Both the position numbers and the translations under genes were made by a program. DNA of 33,277 nucleotides from Deltaproteobacteria bacterium (GTDB lineage: Bacteria > Desulfobacterota_B > Binatia > Bin18), in contig JAAXHF010000003.1 of NCBI GenBank assembly GCA_012271025.1, positions 1 to 33,277 of the forward strand. Direction: 5' to 3'. The notes under the pieces are model-generated. The model ran no database searches. It saw only the letters and a list, made by a program, of their open reading frames with translations, and was not told the origin of the DNA. Every line of letters starts with the position of its first letter. Position 1 is the first letter of the stretch. Positions 24,589-32,515 of this stretch are shown one piece after another.

Positions 24589-27500
24589 TTGCAACAACCC
24601 AGGTACTTGTTGCTGGTTCTCCTAGCCGGGCTGCCGCTGGCCGCCTCCGTGGGCGACGACAGCGAGAGCGTGGCCCTGACCCTGGGCTCCTCCGTCATCC
24701 ACAGTCAAAACGTGACGCTGGCCTACAACCCAGTATCGCGGACACCGTCGCTTCAGGATTTGGCTGGAAACCCCGCCGCAACCTTCTCCAGACAGACGGT
24801 GACAAATCTGGCCCTGGAGCCAGTCTACGACACAGACGCTGACGGGCTGATTGAAATCTCGACCCTGGCGCAGCTCGATGCAATGCGGCATGACCTGGAC
24901 GGCAATGGCGTTCCCACGACCGACGGGGCGGCGGCATATGCTGCGGCGTTTCCCACTGTGACGCAAGTGGTGTGCCGCGACGGCGGCAGCGGGCAATGCG
25001 AGGGGTATGAGCTGCTAGCGGACCTGGACTTCGACACCAATGGAAACGGTGAGGCCGATGCGGGCGACGCCTATTGGAACGACGGCGCTGGCTGGGCGGC
25101 CATCGGTGGCGCCGACAGTGGCAGCTGGTCCGATAGGACCGGCCCGCGCACTCCGTTCCTGGCGACCTTCGAGGGGAATGGGTATGCCATCACTCGCCTG
25201 TTTATCGACACCCGTAGCTCTCTCGCAGGCTTGTTCGGGTACAGCGGCGCGGACGGGGTTATCCGCAATGTCCAGTTGAGCGACATCACGCTCACGGGAG
25301 ATGACGCCTATGTCGGCGGGCTAGTCGGGTGGAACGCCGGCAGTATCGAGACCAGTTCCGTCACCGGCTCTATCTCGGGGAGTGACATTATCGGGGGGCT
25401 GGTCGGGGAGAACCGTGGCACTATCACCGCCAGCCATACCACTGCGCGCGTCGTGGGGGATGATATGGTCGGGGGGCTGGTTGGCCGGAGCTACGGCACC
25501 ATCACCGCCAGCTCCGCCACGGGCCGCGTCTCGGGGGAAATCGGGGTCGGGGGGCTGGTCGGCAGCCACAAAGGCACCATCACCAGCAGTTATAGCACCG
25601 CTCATGTCTCAGGGGAGAGCTCACGTCTACCAATTTTTACTGGGGGGTTGGTCGGAGACAACCGCGGCACCATCACCAACAGCTATGCCACGGGTCGCGT
25701 GACGGGAGGGAGAGATGTTGGCGGGCTGGTCGGCAGCAGCATACTCACCCCGTCCATCATCGCCAGCTACGCTACGGGCAGCGTGACGGGAGAGAGAAAT
25801 GTTGGCGGGCTGGTCGGGAGTAGTGACACTCCCGGTATCATCGCGGCCAGCTACGCCACGGGGCGGGTGATGGGAGAGACACATGTTGGCGGGCTGGTCG
25901 GGAACAACGCCGGCACCATCACGGCCAGCTACTGGGATATGACGACCTCGGGGCAGACGACCAGCGCCGGGGGCACCGGGAAGACCACCACGGCCTTGCA
26001 GGTGCCCACGGACTACAGCGGTGTTTACGCGGACTGGAACATCAACCAGGACAGACCCTGGCGCTTCGGTATGAGCAGCCAGTACCCGGCCCTGAAGGGA
26101 AATTTCGATAGGGAAGGAGCGGAGACGTGGCAGGAGTTCGGCTACCAGCTGCGAGCCGGTCCGACCCTGACGGCGACGGCTACTCCCGGTCAAGTGGTCC
26201 TGAACTGGACGGCGGTGGACGTAAGTCATTGGAGTCCGGCGCCGACCGTCGCCTTCACCCTCTATCGAGAGAACGGCACTACCAGCGAGATTCTGGCAGA
26301 AGACCTCGCCGACCGCCAGTACACCGACAGCGACGTGCCCGCCGGTACGTTCACCTATCAGGTGGCCGCCGTGGTGGACGGCGGGGAAGCCACGCGTAGC
26401 GGGCGGGTGGCGGTGCACATGGCCGCGGACCTGACACCGAACGTGCAGCCTATGGCGGCGGACGACACGGCCATGACCGATGAGGATACGGCGGTCACCA
26501 TTCCCGTGGTGGCCAACGATACGGATCCCGAGGGCGGCACGCTGTCCGCTCCTACCATTGCCGCTGCTCCCTCTCACGGTCAGGCTGCCGTGCAGACGGA
26601 CGGCACGATCACCTACACCCCCGCTCCAGATTATCACGGTCCCGACGCGTTTACCTACACCGTGTCCGCCAGCGTCCATCAGAGCGCACCGGCGACGGTC
26701 TTCGTGACCGTGCGGCCGGTGAACGACCCGCCGACGTTCGAGCCGACGCTCCCCCGTGCCATCGCCGAGACCGCGCCGACCGGGACGGAGGTTGGGATGC
26801 CGGTGGTGGCCACAGACGTCGACGAGGATTCGCTCAGCTACACGCTTGGGGGGCCGGATGGGGTCTTGTTCGCCATTGGCGAGGACACGGGACAGATTAC
26901 GGTGGAACCGGGCAGCGGGCTGGACTACGAGACGCGCCAGACATACACGGTCGAGGTGACGGCGACCGACCCGTCCGGGGAGAGTGCGATGGTCGAGGTC
27001 ACCATATCGGTGACGAATGCGGACGAGGCTGGCACCGTCTCCCTGTTTCCGGCGCAGCCCCGGGTGGGCACCGTGCTCCGCGCGACGCTGATTGACCCGG
27101 ACGGCGCGGTCCGTTCCGTGACCTGGCGATGGGCGCGGTCCGCAGACAAGGCCAACTGGACGAACGTCAGCGCTACCTCCACGGCCAGCTATACGCCGGT
27201 CGACAGGGACAGGGGAAAGTACCTGCGGGCCAGGGCGACTTACACAGACGGAGAGGGAGCCGGCAAGACGGCAGAGATGGAGGTGGACATGGTGGTGGGG
27301 GAACGGGCACCCGCGCCGGAACTTTCGATTATCATCCTCGTCTCCGGCCTGAGCATTCCCTGGGGCCTTGCCTTTACGCCCGACGGGACGCTGCTGTTCA
27401 CTGAGCGGGGGGGCAAGCTGAGCAGTCGGCTCACCGACGGCACAGTTCAGACCGTCAGCGCCAATCTCAGCGACCTGTTCGCCGGCAGATCGACCGGTTT

Positions 27501-28914
27501 GATGTCCATCGTTGTCGATCCCGACTTCGCCTCCAACCGGCGGTTCTACACCTGCCAGGGCCACACGGGGCCCGAAGTCCAGGTGATCTCCTGGACCATC
27601 GACGCGACCTACACCACGGCGACCCGCGTCGACGACCCCCTCGTCGAGGGTATCCTCGTCCGAAGCGATGGTTTGCACAGCGGCGGCCGCATGCGCTTCG
27701 GCCCGGATGGCTATCTGTGGCTCACGACCGGTGATGCAGGAACCGGAACGGTCCCGCAGGATTTGGATGCGCTCGGTGGGAAAATTCTGCGGGTTGACGC
27801 CACAACGGGCGCAGGGGCGCCGGGGAACCCGTTCGCTTTATCGCCACTGATCTACACCTATGGCCACCGGAACGCGCAGGGTTTGGCCTTCCGCCCAGGC
27901 ACACGCCAGATGTGGGTGGTCGAGCACGGCCCGGACGTTGACGATGAGATCAATCTGCTGACCACCGGTGGCAACTATGGCTGGGATCCCGTGCCCAATG
28001 ACGACCAGGATCCCCTCTACAACGAGTTGGAAGCCCCCATGACCGACCTCGTAAAGTTCCCCGATGCCGTTGAGGCCAAGTGGTCGTCGGGAGACCCGAC
28101 TCTGGCTCCTGGCGGCGGCATCTTCCTGGAGGATGGCGACTGGGACGAGTGGGACGGACGGCTGGCCGTGGCCACGCTGAAGACCGAATCGCTGCGTGTC
28201 TTCGAGTTCACTGACGATGGCGCCTTCGTCAGTCAGGTCGTCGTACCTGAACTCGACAAGACGTATGGTCGGCTTCGGACCCCGATACTCGGCCCCGACG
28301 GTGCCCTGTACGTGACCACCTCGAACGGCAATAGCCGAGACAAGATTCTCAAGGTCATTCCCAGCCAGCCGCCCACGTTCCCAGCCGCGACCGACACGCA
28401 AGCGGTGGCTGAGAACAGCAGCCGCTCAACTGTTGTGGCCACGGTTGAAGCCACCGACCCCGACGGCGACTCCATGACGTATACGCTGAGTGGTCCAGAC
28501 GCTGAGACCTTCGACATCGACACTAATGGACACATCACGGTGGGCGAGGGGACGGTGCTCGAACTAGAGATCACCGGGCTCGACCGTACCTACCGCCTGG
28601 AGGCTGCTTACGGCACCGCCCGGGCCGACACGGCAGCAACGGCGGCGGGAGAGGCGCTGTGTGGGGATACGGACAATGGCTTTGGGCTGTTGTTCAACTG
28701 GAACCTGCTGGGCGACGGCGTGCACACAGTGCGGGCCTTGGCCGACGGGGCCGAGTTCGGGCGGGCGACGTTCACGGTGACGACGCTGGGCGAGGAGTTT
28801 ATGCAGGGCATCGCGGAGGAGACGGTCGTCGAGGACTTTCCCTCGCCAGGGGAGGAGGTCCGCCTCATCTGGCAGCAGGCGAATCAGAATTTTGTCCTGG
28901 CGCCCCTCCGGTAA
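24589..28914 (+). CDS. Large mosaic secreted protein with GLUG repeats, FN3, cadherin-like domains and a PQQ-dependent sugar dehydrogenase domain
   Basis: The 1,441-aa protein uses a TTG start with GGAGG 11 bases upstream. Residues 1-20 (RYLLLVLLAGLPLAAS) could be a signal peptide. Next come a partial SwmB-like strand set (about 25-75), a region with DTDADGLIEISTLAQLDAM (about 82-100), eight GGLVGxNxGTITxSYATG (GLUG) repeats (about 242-467), an FN3 domain (about 524-612), a Big/cadherin-like repeat with DEDTAVTIPVVANDTDPEGG (618-713), a cadherin (714-810) and an Ig-like domain (811-905). A quinoprotein glucose/sorbosone dehydrogenase domain follows (912-1258), with the catalytic-type His in LHSGGRMRFGPDG, the PQQ-contacting Arg in YGHRNAQGLAF and HGPDVDDEINLL. 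A short cadherin part and a C-terminal GDTDNGFGLLFNWNLLGDG domain end it. It probably works outside the cell, oxidising sugars with PQQ, with the other domains for adhesion. Confidence 0.82.
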   Translation: MQQPRYLLLVLLAGLPLAASVGDDSESVALTLGSSVIHSQNVTLAYNPVSRTPSLQDLAGNPAATFSRQTVTNLALEPVYDTDADGLIEISTLAQLDAMRHDLDGNGVPTTDGAAAYAAAFPTVTQVVCRDGGSGQCEGYELLADLDFDTNGNGEADAGDAYWNDGAGWAAIGGADSGSWSDRTGPRTPFLATFEGNGYAITRLFIDTRSSLAGLFGYSGADGVIRNVQLSDITLTGDDAYVGGLVGWNAGSIETSSVTGSISGSDIIGGLVGENRGTITASHTTARVVGDDMVGGLVGRSYGTITASSATGRVSGEIGVGGLVGSHKGTITSSYSTAHVSGESSRLPIFTGGLVGDNRGTITNSYATGRVTGGRDVGGLVGSSILTPSIIASYATGSVTGERNVGGLVGSSDTPGIIAASYATGRVMGETHVGGLVGNNAGTITASYWDMTTSGQTTSAGGTGKTTTALQVPTDYSGVYADWNINQDRPWRFGMSSQYPALKGNFDREGAETWQEFGYQLRAGPTLTATATPGQVVLNWTAVDVSHWSPAPTVAFTLYRENGTTSEILAEDLADRQYTDSDVPAGTFTYQVAAVVDGGEATRSGRVAVHMAADLTPNVQPMAADDTAMTDEDTAVTIPVVANDTDPEGGTLSAPTIAAAPSHGQAAVQTDGTITYTPAPDYHGPDAFTYTVSASVHQSAPATVFVTVRPVNDPPTFEPTLPRAIAETAPTGTEVGMPVVATDVDEDSLSYTLGGPDGVLFAIGEDTGQITVEPGSGLDYETRQTYTVEVTATDPSGESAMVEVTISVTNADEAGTVSLFPAQPRVGTVLRATLIDPDGAVRSVTWRWARSADKANWTNVSATSTASYTPVDRDRGKYLRARATYTDGEGAGKTAEMEVDMVVGERAPAPELSIIILVSGLSIPWGLAFTPDGTLLFTERGGKLSSRLTDGTVQTVSANLSDLFAGRSTGLMSIVVDPDFASNRRFYTCQGHTGPEVQVISWTIDATYTTATRVDDPLVEGILVRSDGLHSGGRMRFGPDGYLWLTTGDAGTGTVPQDLDALGGKILRVDATTGAGAPGNPFALSPLIYTYGHRNAQGLAFRPGTRQMWVVEHGPDVDDEINLLTTGGNYGWDPVPNDDQDPLYNELEAPMTDLVKFPDAVEAKWSSGDPTLAPGGGIFLEDGDWDEWDGRLAVATLKTESLRVFEFTDDGAFVSQVVVPELDKTYGRLRTPILGPDGALYVTTSNGNSRDKILKVIPSQPPTFPAATDTQAVAENSSRSTVVATVEATDPDGDSMTYTLSGPDAETFDIDTNGHITVGEGTVLELEITGLDRTYRLEAAYGTARADTAATAAGEALCGDTDNGFGLLFNWNLLGDGVHTVRALADGAEFGRATFTVTTLGEEFMQGIAEETVVEDFPSPGEEVRLIWQQANQNFVLAPLR
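25312..25990 (+). repeat. Eight in-frame GLUG repeats inside the mosaic secreted protein
   Basis: The coding DNA repeats a unit of about 70-80 bp eight times, each encoding GGLVG...GTITxSYATGxVxG with variable ends. Unit spacing varies through insertions after the third to fifth copies. It is a protein repeat, not a CRISPR array: units abut without spacers and are codon-phased. GLUG repeats are common in bacterial adhesins and secreted enzymes. Confidence 0.85.
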
Positions 28915-29079
28915 CGCTACGTGGACCCGTGCCTGACGTAGCAGGTGGGCGACAACGGGTGGTAGCCCCCCTTCCCTTTCAGACGCGACGCGAAGGAGCC
29001 GCATGAAGACAGTCCCGATGGCAGAGACCGCTTCCGGCGGAGCCCGATGTAGGCTATGCTTCGCCCCAGGAGACATCCT

Positions 29080-30141
29080 ATGCCCCTGCCCGACCCGATC
29101 CTGCAATCCGAAGCCTTTGAGTTGAGCGACGCCGTCCAGGCCAACGAGTTCTACCAAGACAAGGGCTGGACCGACGGTTTGCCGATTGTCCCGCCCACCG
29201 CCCACGGGGTGAACGCCTGCCTGCGGGCGGCGGGACTCGGGCCGGACGCGGTCATCGGCACCGAACGCGTTCGGCAGCGGCCCTTGACGGCCGAAAAGGT
29301 GGCCATCAACGCCGTCATGGCGGGCTGTCTGCCCAGCTACATGCCGGTCCTGGTCGCCGTCCTGCGAGCCATGTGTGAGGAGCCGTTCAACCTGCACGGC
29401 AGCACGGCCAGTACCGGCGGCAGCGCCCAGTTCATTGTGGTCAACGGCCCCATCCGCCAGACCCTGGGCTTGAACGCCACCCATAATGTGCTGAGCACCG
29501 GCAACCGGGCCAACGCGACGATTGGCCGGGCGGTGCGCCTGGTGCTGATCAATGTGCTGGGCTGCGTACCCGGCCAGCTGGACCGCTCCACCCTGGGCCA
29601 TCCGGGCAAGTATTCGCTGTGTATCGCCGAAGACGAGGAAGACAGCCCGTGGCTGCCGCTGGCCCAACAGCGCGGCGTGGCCGAGGGTGTGTCAGCCGTC
29701 ACCGTGATGGCCTGCGAGTCGCCCCACCAGACCATGAACGAGTGGACCCACGACCCCGAGGAGATCGTTGAAACCTTTGCGGCTGAGATGCGTCACAATA
29801 TGCTGACCTACTCGATCTGGCCGGGCAACTACGGGCTGGTCATTCCCAAACAGCTGCGCGAGTTGCTGGCGGCGGCCGGTTGGCAGAAACACGACATCCA
29901 GGACTATGTGTATCGCCGCGCCCGGGTCAAACGGCGCGACTGGGCCGGCGTCGGCAAGGCCGCTATCGTCAACCGGGGTGGCGGACCGGATCAGGAGTTT
30001 TGCGCCTTGCGCGCCCCAGAGGACCTGCTGGTGGTTGCCGCAGGCGGGCCGGCGGGCGGATTTGGCGCGGTCGTGCCGCCCTGGTTGGGGTCCAAGGCGC
30101 TGGCGGTGACCGAGCCGCTCACGCCGCCGGGAGGAGAATAG
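29080..30141 (+). CDS. UGSC-selenoprotein-associated protein, function unknown
   Basis: The 353-aa protein begins MPLPDPILQSEAFELSD and has YQDKGWTDGLPIVPPTAHGVNACL (residues about 25-48), a signature I associate with genes next to UGSC-family (seleno)proteins. Other conserved-looking parts are GGSAQFIVVNGPIRQTLGLN, LGHPGKYSLCIAEDEEDSPW, and AAGGPAGGFGAVVPPW at the end. No membrane segment or Fe-S motif is seen. ATG 29080 follows AGGAGA. It ends four bases before the ATG of the selenoprotein, so the two are surely cotranscribed and probably work as a pair. A redox or reductase-like role is a guess from the partner; no function can be assigned. Confidence 0.83.
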   Translation: MPLPDPILQSEAFELSDAVQANEFYQDKGWTDGLPIVPPTAHGVNACLRAAGLGPDAVIGTERVRQRPLTAEKVAINAVMAGCLPSYMPVLVAVLRAMCEEPFNLHGSTASTGGSAQFIVVNGPIRQTLGLNATHNVLSTGNRANATIGRAVRLVLINVLGCVPGQLDRSTLGHPGKYSLCIAEDEEDSPWLPLAQQRGVAEGVSAVTVMACESPHQTMNEWTHDPEEIVETFAAEMRHNMLTYSIWPGNYGLVIPKQLRELLAAAGWQKHDIQDYVYRRARVKRRDWAGVGKAAIVNRGGGPDQEFCALRAPEDLLVVAAGGPAGGFGAVVPPWLGSKALAVTEPLTPPGGE

Positions 30142-30145
30142 GCGT

Positions 30146-30670
30146 ATGCGTATCCGTGTTCTGAATCCGACCTTTGAGCACGCCGTGGACCACAGCGGAC
30201 GGGTGCCGCGTTTGACTTCGCTGCACGGCTGTACCCTGGGGCTGTTGGACAACAGCAAAATCAAAGTCCGTGAGCTGCTCGACCATATGGAGCAGCTGCT
30301 GCGAACCGAGTATGGCGTGGCCCATGTCGTGCGGCTCAGAAAGCCCGACGCCAGCCGGCCTGCCCCCCCGGAGCTGGTGACCGAAATGGCGCGGTGTGAG
30401 GCCGTCATCTCGGCCGTCGGCGATTGAGGCAGCTGCTCGTCGTGCAGTTTGCACGACGCCCTGAGCGCCGAAAAAGCCGGCGTGGCGGCCACCGCCATCA
30501 TCACCGACCGCTTTGTCCAAACCGCCCAGGTCATGGCCCGGGTTTCGGGCATGGCGGAGTATCCGTTCGCCGTGATTGCCCACCCGATCGCCAATAACAG
30601 CCAGACCGTGCTGCGCGACAAGGCCCACCAGGCGCTGCGCCAGTGCGTGGAGCAGCTGGTCCAGGGCTAG
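30146..30670 (+). CDS. UGSC-family selenoprotein (in-frame UGA read as selenocysteine)
   Basis: Read through TGA 30425-30427, the frame gives one 174-aa protein with Sec94 in VGD-U-GSCSSCSLHDALSAEK, the U-G-S-C motif that names this family, in which Cys often replaces Sec. The parts on both sides are family-like: NPTFEHA...LGLLDNSKIKVRELLDHME before, and TDRFVQTAQVMARVSGM...VIAHPIANNSQ after. Stopping at the UGA would leave 93 and 73-residue halves with no sense of their own. A 9-bp hairpin with a GUU loop begins 10 bases after the UGA, as bacterial SECIS elements require. Start ATG 30146 has GGAGGAG upstream. The U-x-x-C pair suggests a redox enzyme. The genome would need SelA/B/C/D; none is in the window. 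Confidence 0.9.
30428..30458 (+). promoter_or_regulatory. Bacterial SECIS-like hairpin directly after the UGA
   Basis: The stem CGTCGTGCA (30438-30446) pairs perfectly with TGCACGACG (30450-30458); the 3-base loop is GTT (30447-30449). The loop G is the 20th base after the UGA and is first in the loop, matching the known bacterial SECIS rule (loop of 3-14 bases, a G among its first two, about 16-37 bases from UGA). Its role is to bind SelB and deliver selenocysteyl-tRNA. Confidence 0.82.
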
Positions 30671-30673
30671 GCC

Positions 30674-31381
30674 ATGGCTGTGAAAAAAGCGCCCGCCAAG
30701 AGCGGCAAACACGCCCTGCGGGAGGAATCCATCCTCCAGGCTGCGGCCGCCTGCTTTGGCGAGCACGGCTACCGTGCCACCACCCTGGAGATGGTCGCCG
30801 AGCGACTCGACATCTCGCGGGTGACCCTGTACCGCTACTGTCCGAGCAAAGAAGAACTGCTGATTCGAGTCTTTGAGCGCTCCATCGCCATTTTTCAACG
30901 CGGCCTGCGCCACATCTGCGAACAAGACATTCCACCGGCCGAAAAACTGCGCCAGATCATCCGCCATCAAGTCCGCCTGATGGCCGACCACCGCAATTTT
31001 CTGACCGTCTACTTCAGCGAAGAGGGCAATCTGCCGCCCGAGATGGCCGAGCGCTCGCGGGCCGAGCGACGGGTCTACGATGGGCTGATCGAGGGGGTGA
31101 TTCGCCAGGGTGTGGAGTCCGGCCAGTTTGCCCGCCTGCCGGTCAAGCTGCTGTCGTTTGCCATCCTGGGCATGTGTAACTGGTTGTACCAGTGGTACCA
31201 GCCCGACGGTCCGCTGGCTGCGGATGAGGTGGCGCGGATCTTTATTGACCTCGTTGAGCACGGCTATCTGCGCGGCGACCCGCAGCACGAGCTGTTGTCC
31301 GGTCTGGAGCGGGTCGAAAAAACCCTGAGTTCCCTCCAGCAGCAGCTCCAGCCCACCCCCCGTTCCGACCCGCCCGCCTGA
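30674..31381 (+). CDS. TetR/AcrR family transcriptional regulator
   Basis: The 235-aa protein has a TetR N-terminal helix-turn-helix at about residues 15-62: REESILQAAAACFGEHGYRATTLEMVAERLDISRVTLYRYCPSKEELL, with the typical T-x-x-x-V-A-x-x-x-x-x-S-x-x-T-(L/I)-Y-x-Y/H-F-x-S-K order. The C-terminal ligand part is helical (VRLMADHRNFLTVYF; LLSFAILGMCNWLYQWY), like regulators of acyl-CoA or aromatic catabolism. ATG 30674 starts three bases after the selenoprotein stop with only weak ribosome-site sequence, so it is translated as part of that operon. It could regulate its own operon or the TetR-type palindrome found at 11646. Confidence 0.92.
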   Translation: MAVKKAPAKSGKHALREESILQAAAACFGEHGYRATTLEMVAERLDISRVTLYRYCPSKEELLIRVFERSIAIFQRGLRHICEQDIPPAEKLRQIIRHQVRLMADHRNFLTVYFSEEGNLPPEMAERSRAERRVYDGLIEGVIRQGVESGQFARLPVKLLSFAILGMCNWLYQWYQPDGPLAADEVARIFIDLVEHGYLRGDPQHELLSGLERVEKTLSSLQQQLQPTPRSDPPA

Positions 31382-31416
31382 CACGGACCGCTCCGACCTT
31401 GGCAGCTGGCCGGTCG

Positions 31417-31446
31417 TGTAACCCAAACGTGTGTCTCAGGGGTCTA
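31417..31446 (+). promoter_or_regulatory. Possible ECF-type promoter before the sigma gene
   Basis: TGTAACC (31417-31423) and GGTCTA (31441-31446) match the AAC / GTCTA core of many autoregulated ECF promoters, 17 bases apart. The -10 lies only eight bases before the sigma factor ATG, so a transcript would start at or near the codon (leaderless). That makes the call uncertain. Confidence 0.35.
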
Positions 31447-31453
31447 AAGAAGT

Positions 31454-32068
31454 ATGTACGGAGCCGGGGGAGTGGAAACCGTCGAGTCTCGGGTTGAGCG
31501 GCCTGACGCCGGGCAGCTGGAGCTGGAACACCGCTTCGGGCTACTGGTCAGCTCCCATCGGGAACGCGCCAGACGCCTGGCCTGGCGGCTGGTCGGTGGC
31601 GACGCCGAGGCGGCCGAGGACATCACTCAGGACGCCTTTGTCAAAGCCTATCAGCGGCTCGGCACGTTTCGGCACCAGGCCCGCCTTGAGACCTGGTTCT
31701 ATCGCATCCTGGTCCGCCAGGCTCAGACCTACCGTCGCTGGCGTGCGGTACGCGACCGCTGGCAGCAGGTGTGGAATCCGCCCGGCTCCGAACACGTCCC
31801 ACAGCTGAGCGGGACGGCTCCGGAGGACACGGATCCTTTTGTCAGACGACGCATAGCCGAAGCGCTGGGCCGTCTGAGCCGCAGTCAGCGCGAGGCGTTC
31901 GTCCTGGTCCACCTGGAGGGATTCACCGTCCGTGAATGTGCCGAGCTGATGGGCAAGCCCAGCGGGACGGTCAAAAGCCATCTGCACCGCGCCTTCGGCC
32001 ATTTGCGGACCGAACTGGCCGACCTCAGCCCGTTGGGGGCTGGACCGACCACGGAGCACGACCGATGA
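31454..32068 (+). CDS. ECF-type RNA polymerase sigma factor
   Basis: The 204-aa protein has a sigma-2 domain (about residues 30-98: RARRLAWRLVGGDAEAAEDITQDAFVKAYQRLGTFR with the DxxQDxF-type core, then LETWFYRILVRQ) and a sigma-4 domain (about 135-190: LGRLSRSQREAFVLVHLEGFTVRECAELMGKPSGTVKSHLHRAFGHLR). No sigma-3 domain lies between. This is the ECF plan, for cell-envelope stress response. ATG 31454 has AAAGAAG before it. Its TGA overlaps the start of the next gene by ATGA, a typical sigma/anti-sigma coupling. Confidence 0.93.
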   Translation: MYGAGGVETVESRVERPDAGQLELEHRFGLLVSSHRERARRLAWRLVGGDAEAAEDITQDAFVKAYQRLGTFRHQARLETWFYRILVRQAQTYRRWRAVRDRWQQVWNPPGSEHVPQLSGTAPEDTDPFVRRRIAEALGRLSRSQREAFVLVHLEGFTVRECAELMGKPSGTVKSHLHRAFGHLRTELADLSPLGAGPTTEHDR

Positions 32069-32499
32069 GTACAGCGTCCAGACACCGGCCGCCTGGGCAG
32101 ACAGATGCGGAGTTCGTCAAACGCCTGGCCGACCACTATGCCCCGTCCCCCCTCAGCCCAGGCCAGCGGGCCGCCTGGGACACGGCACTCGCCGCCCGGC
32201 TTGAAAAGCGACACCGGGCGGTGGTCCTTCCCGGGCTGGCAACGGCCGCGCTCGCCGCCGCGCTGGTGTTCGGCCTGGGCGGGTGGTTTGAACTCGAAAG
32301 GGACGACCCGTCGGTCCGCCCCGCCCCGGAGGTATCGGCCACAGCAGCCCGGACACTGGTCGTGTCTGCGGAAGATTCGGCATCTGACCTTCTGGACGAC
32401 TGGGAGTATCTGCTGGCCTTTCAGCCGGCCGACGACGAAGAGGACGGGCTGCTGCCGGACGACTATGCGGCGATCGCAAGCGCCTTTTTGGAAGGCTGA
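32065..32499 (+). CDS. One-TM protein, putative anti-sigma factor
   Basis: The 144-aa protein has a cytoplasmic N-terminus with a short helix (TDAEFVKRLADHY), one membrane helix (about residues 52-73, VVLPGLATAALAAALVFGLGG) and an acidic C-terminal part (DDEEDGLLPDDYAAI). The zinc-binding HxxxCxxC of ZAS anti-sigma factors is absent. Its ATG overlaps the sigma-factor TGA in the sequence ATGA, and the next gene starts 16 bp after its stop. Gene order and the membrane topology are those of an anti-sigma factor; sequence alone does not prove it. Confidence 0.78.
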   Translation: MSTASRHRPPGQTDAEFVKRLADHYAPSPLSPGQRAAWDTALAARLEKRHRAVVLPGLATAALAAALVFGLGGWFELERDDPSVRPAPEVSATAARTLVVSAEDSASDLLDDWEYLLAFQPADDEEDGLLPDDYAAIASAFLEG

Positions 32500-32515
32500 A
32501 GAGAAAGGAGACAAC

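Noticed and set aside
25312..25990. Repeat units that could suggest a CRISPR array
   Set aside because: Units are contiguous and codon-phased, encode GLUG repeats and have no unique spacers or cas genes.
25627..27678. A 683-codon open frame on the minus strand under the mosaic protein gene
   Set aside because: It is antisense to a clearly conserved coding frame, has no ribosome site or family motif, and is explained by the high GC content.
28916..28942. A 7-bp hairpin (GCTACGT/ACGTAGC) after the mosaic protein stop
   Set aside because: Short stem, long loop and no T-run; too weak to call a terminator.
29003..29125. A short reading from ATG 29003 with GAAGGAG upstream
   Set aside because: The peptide is short with no recognisable motif and overlaps the start of the 353-aa gene; a leader peptide cannot be supported.
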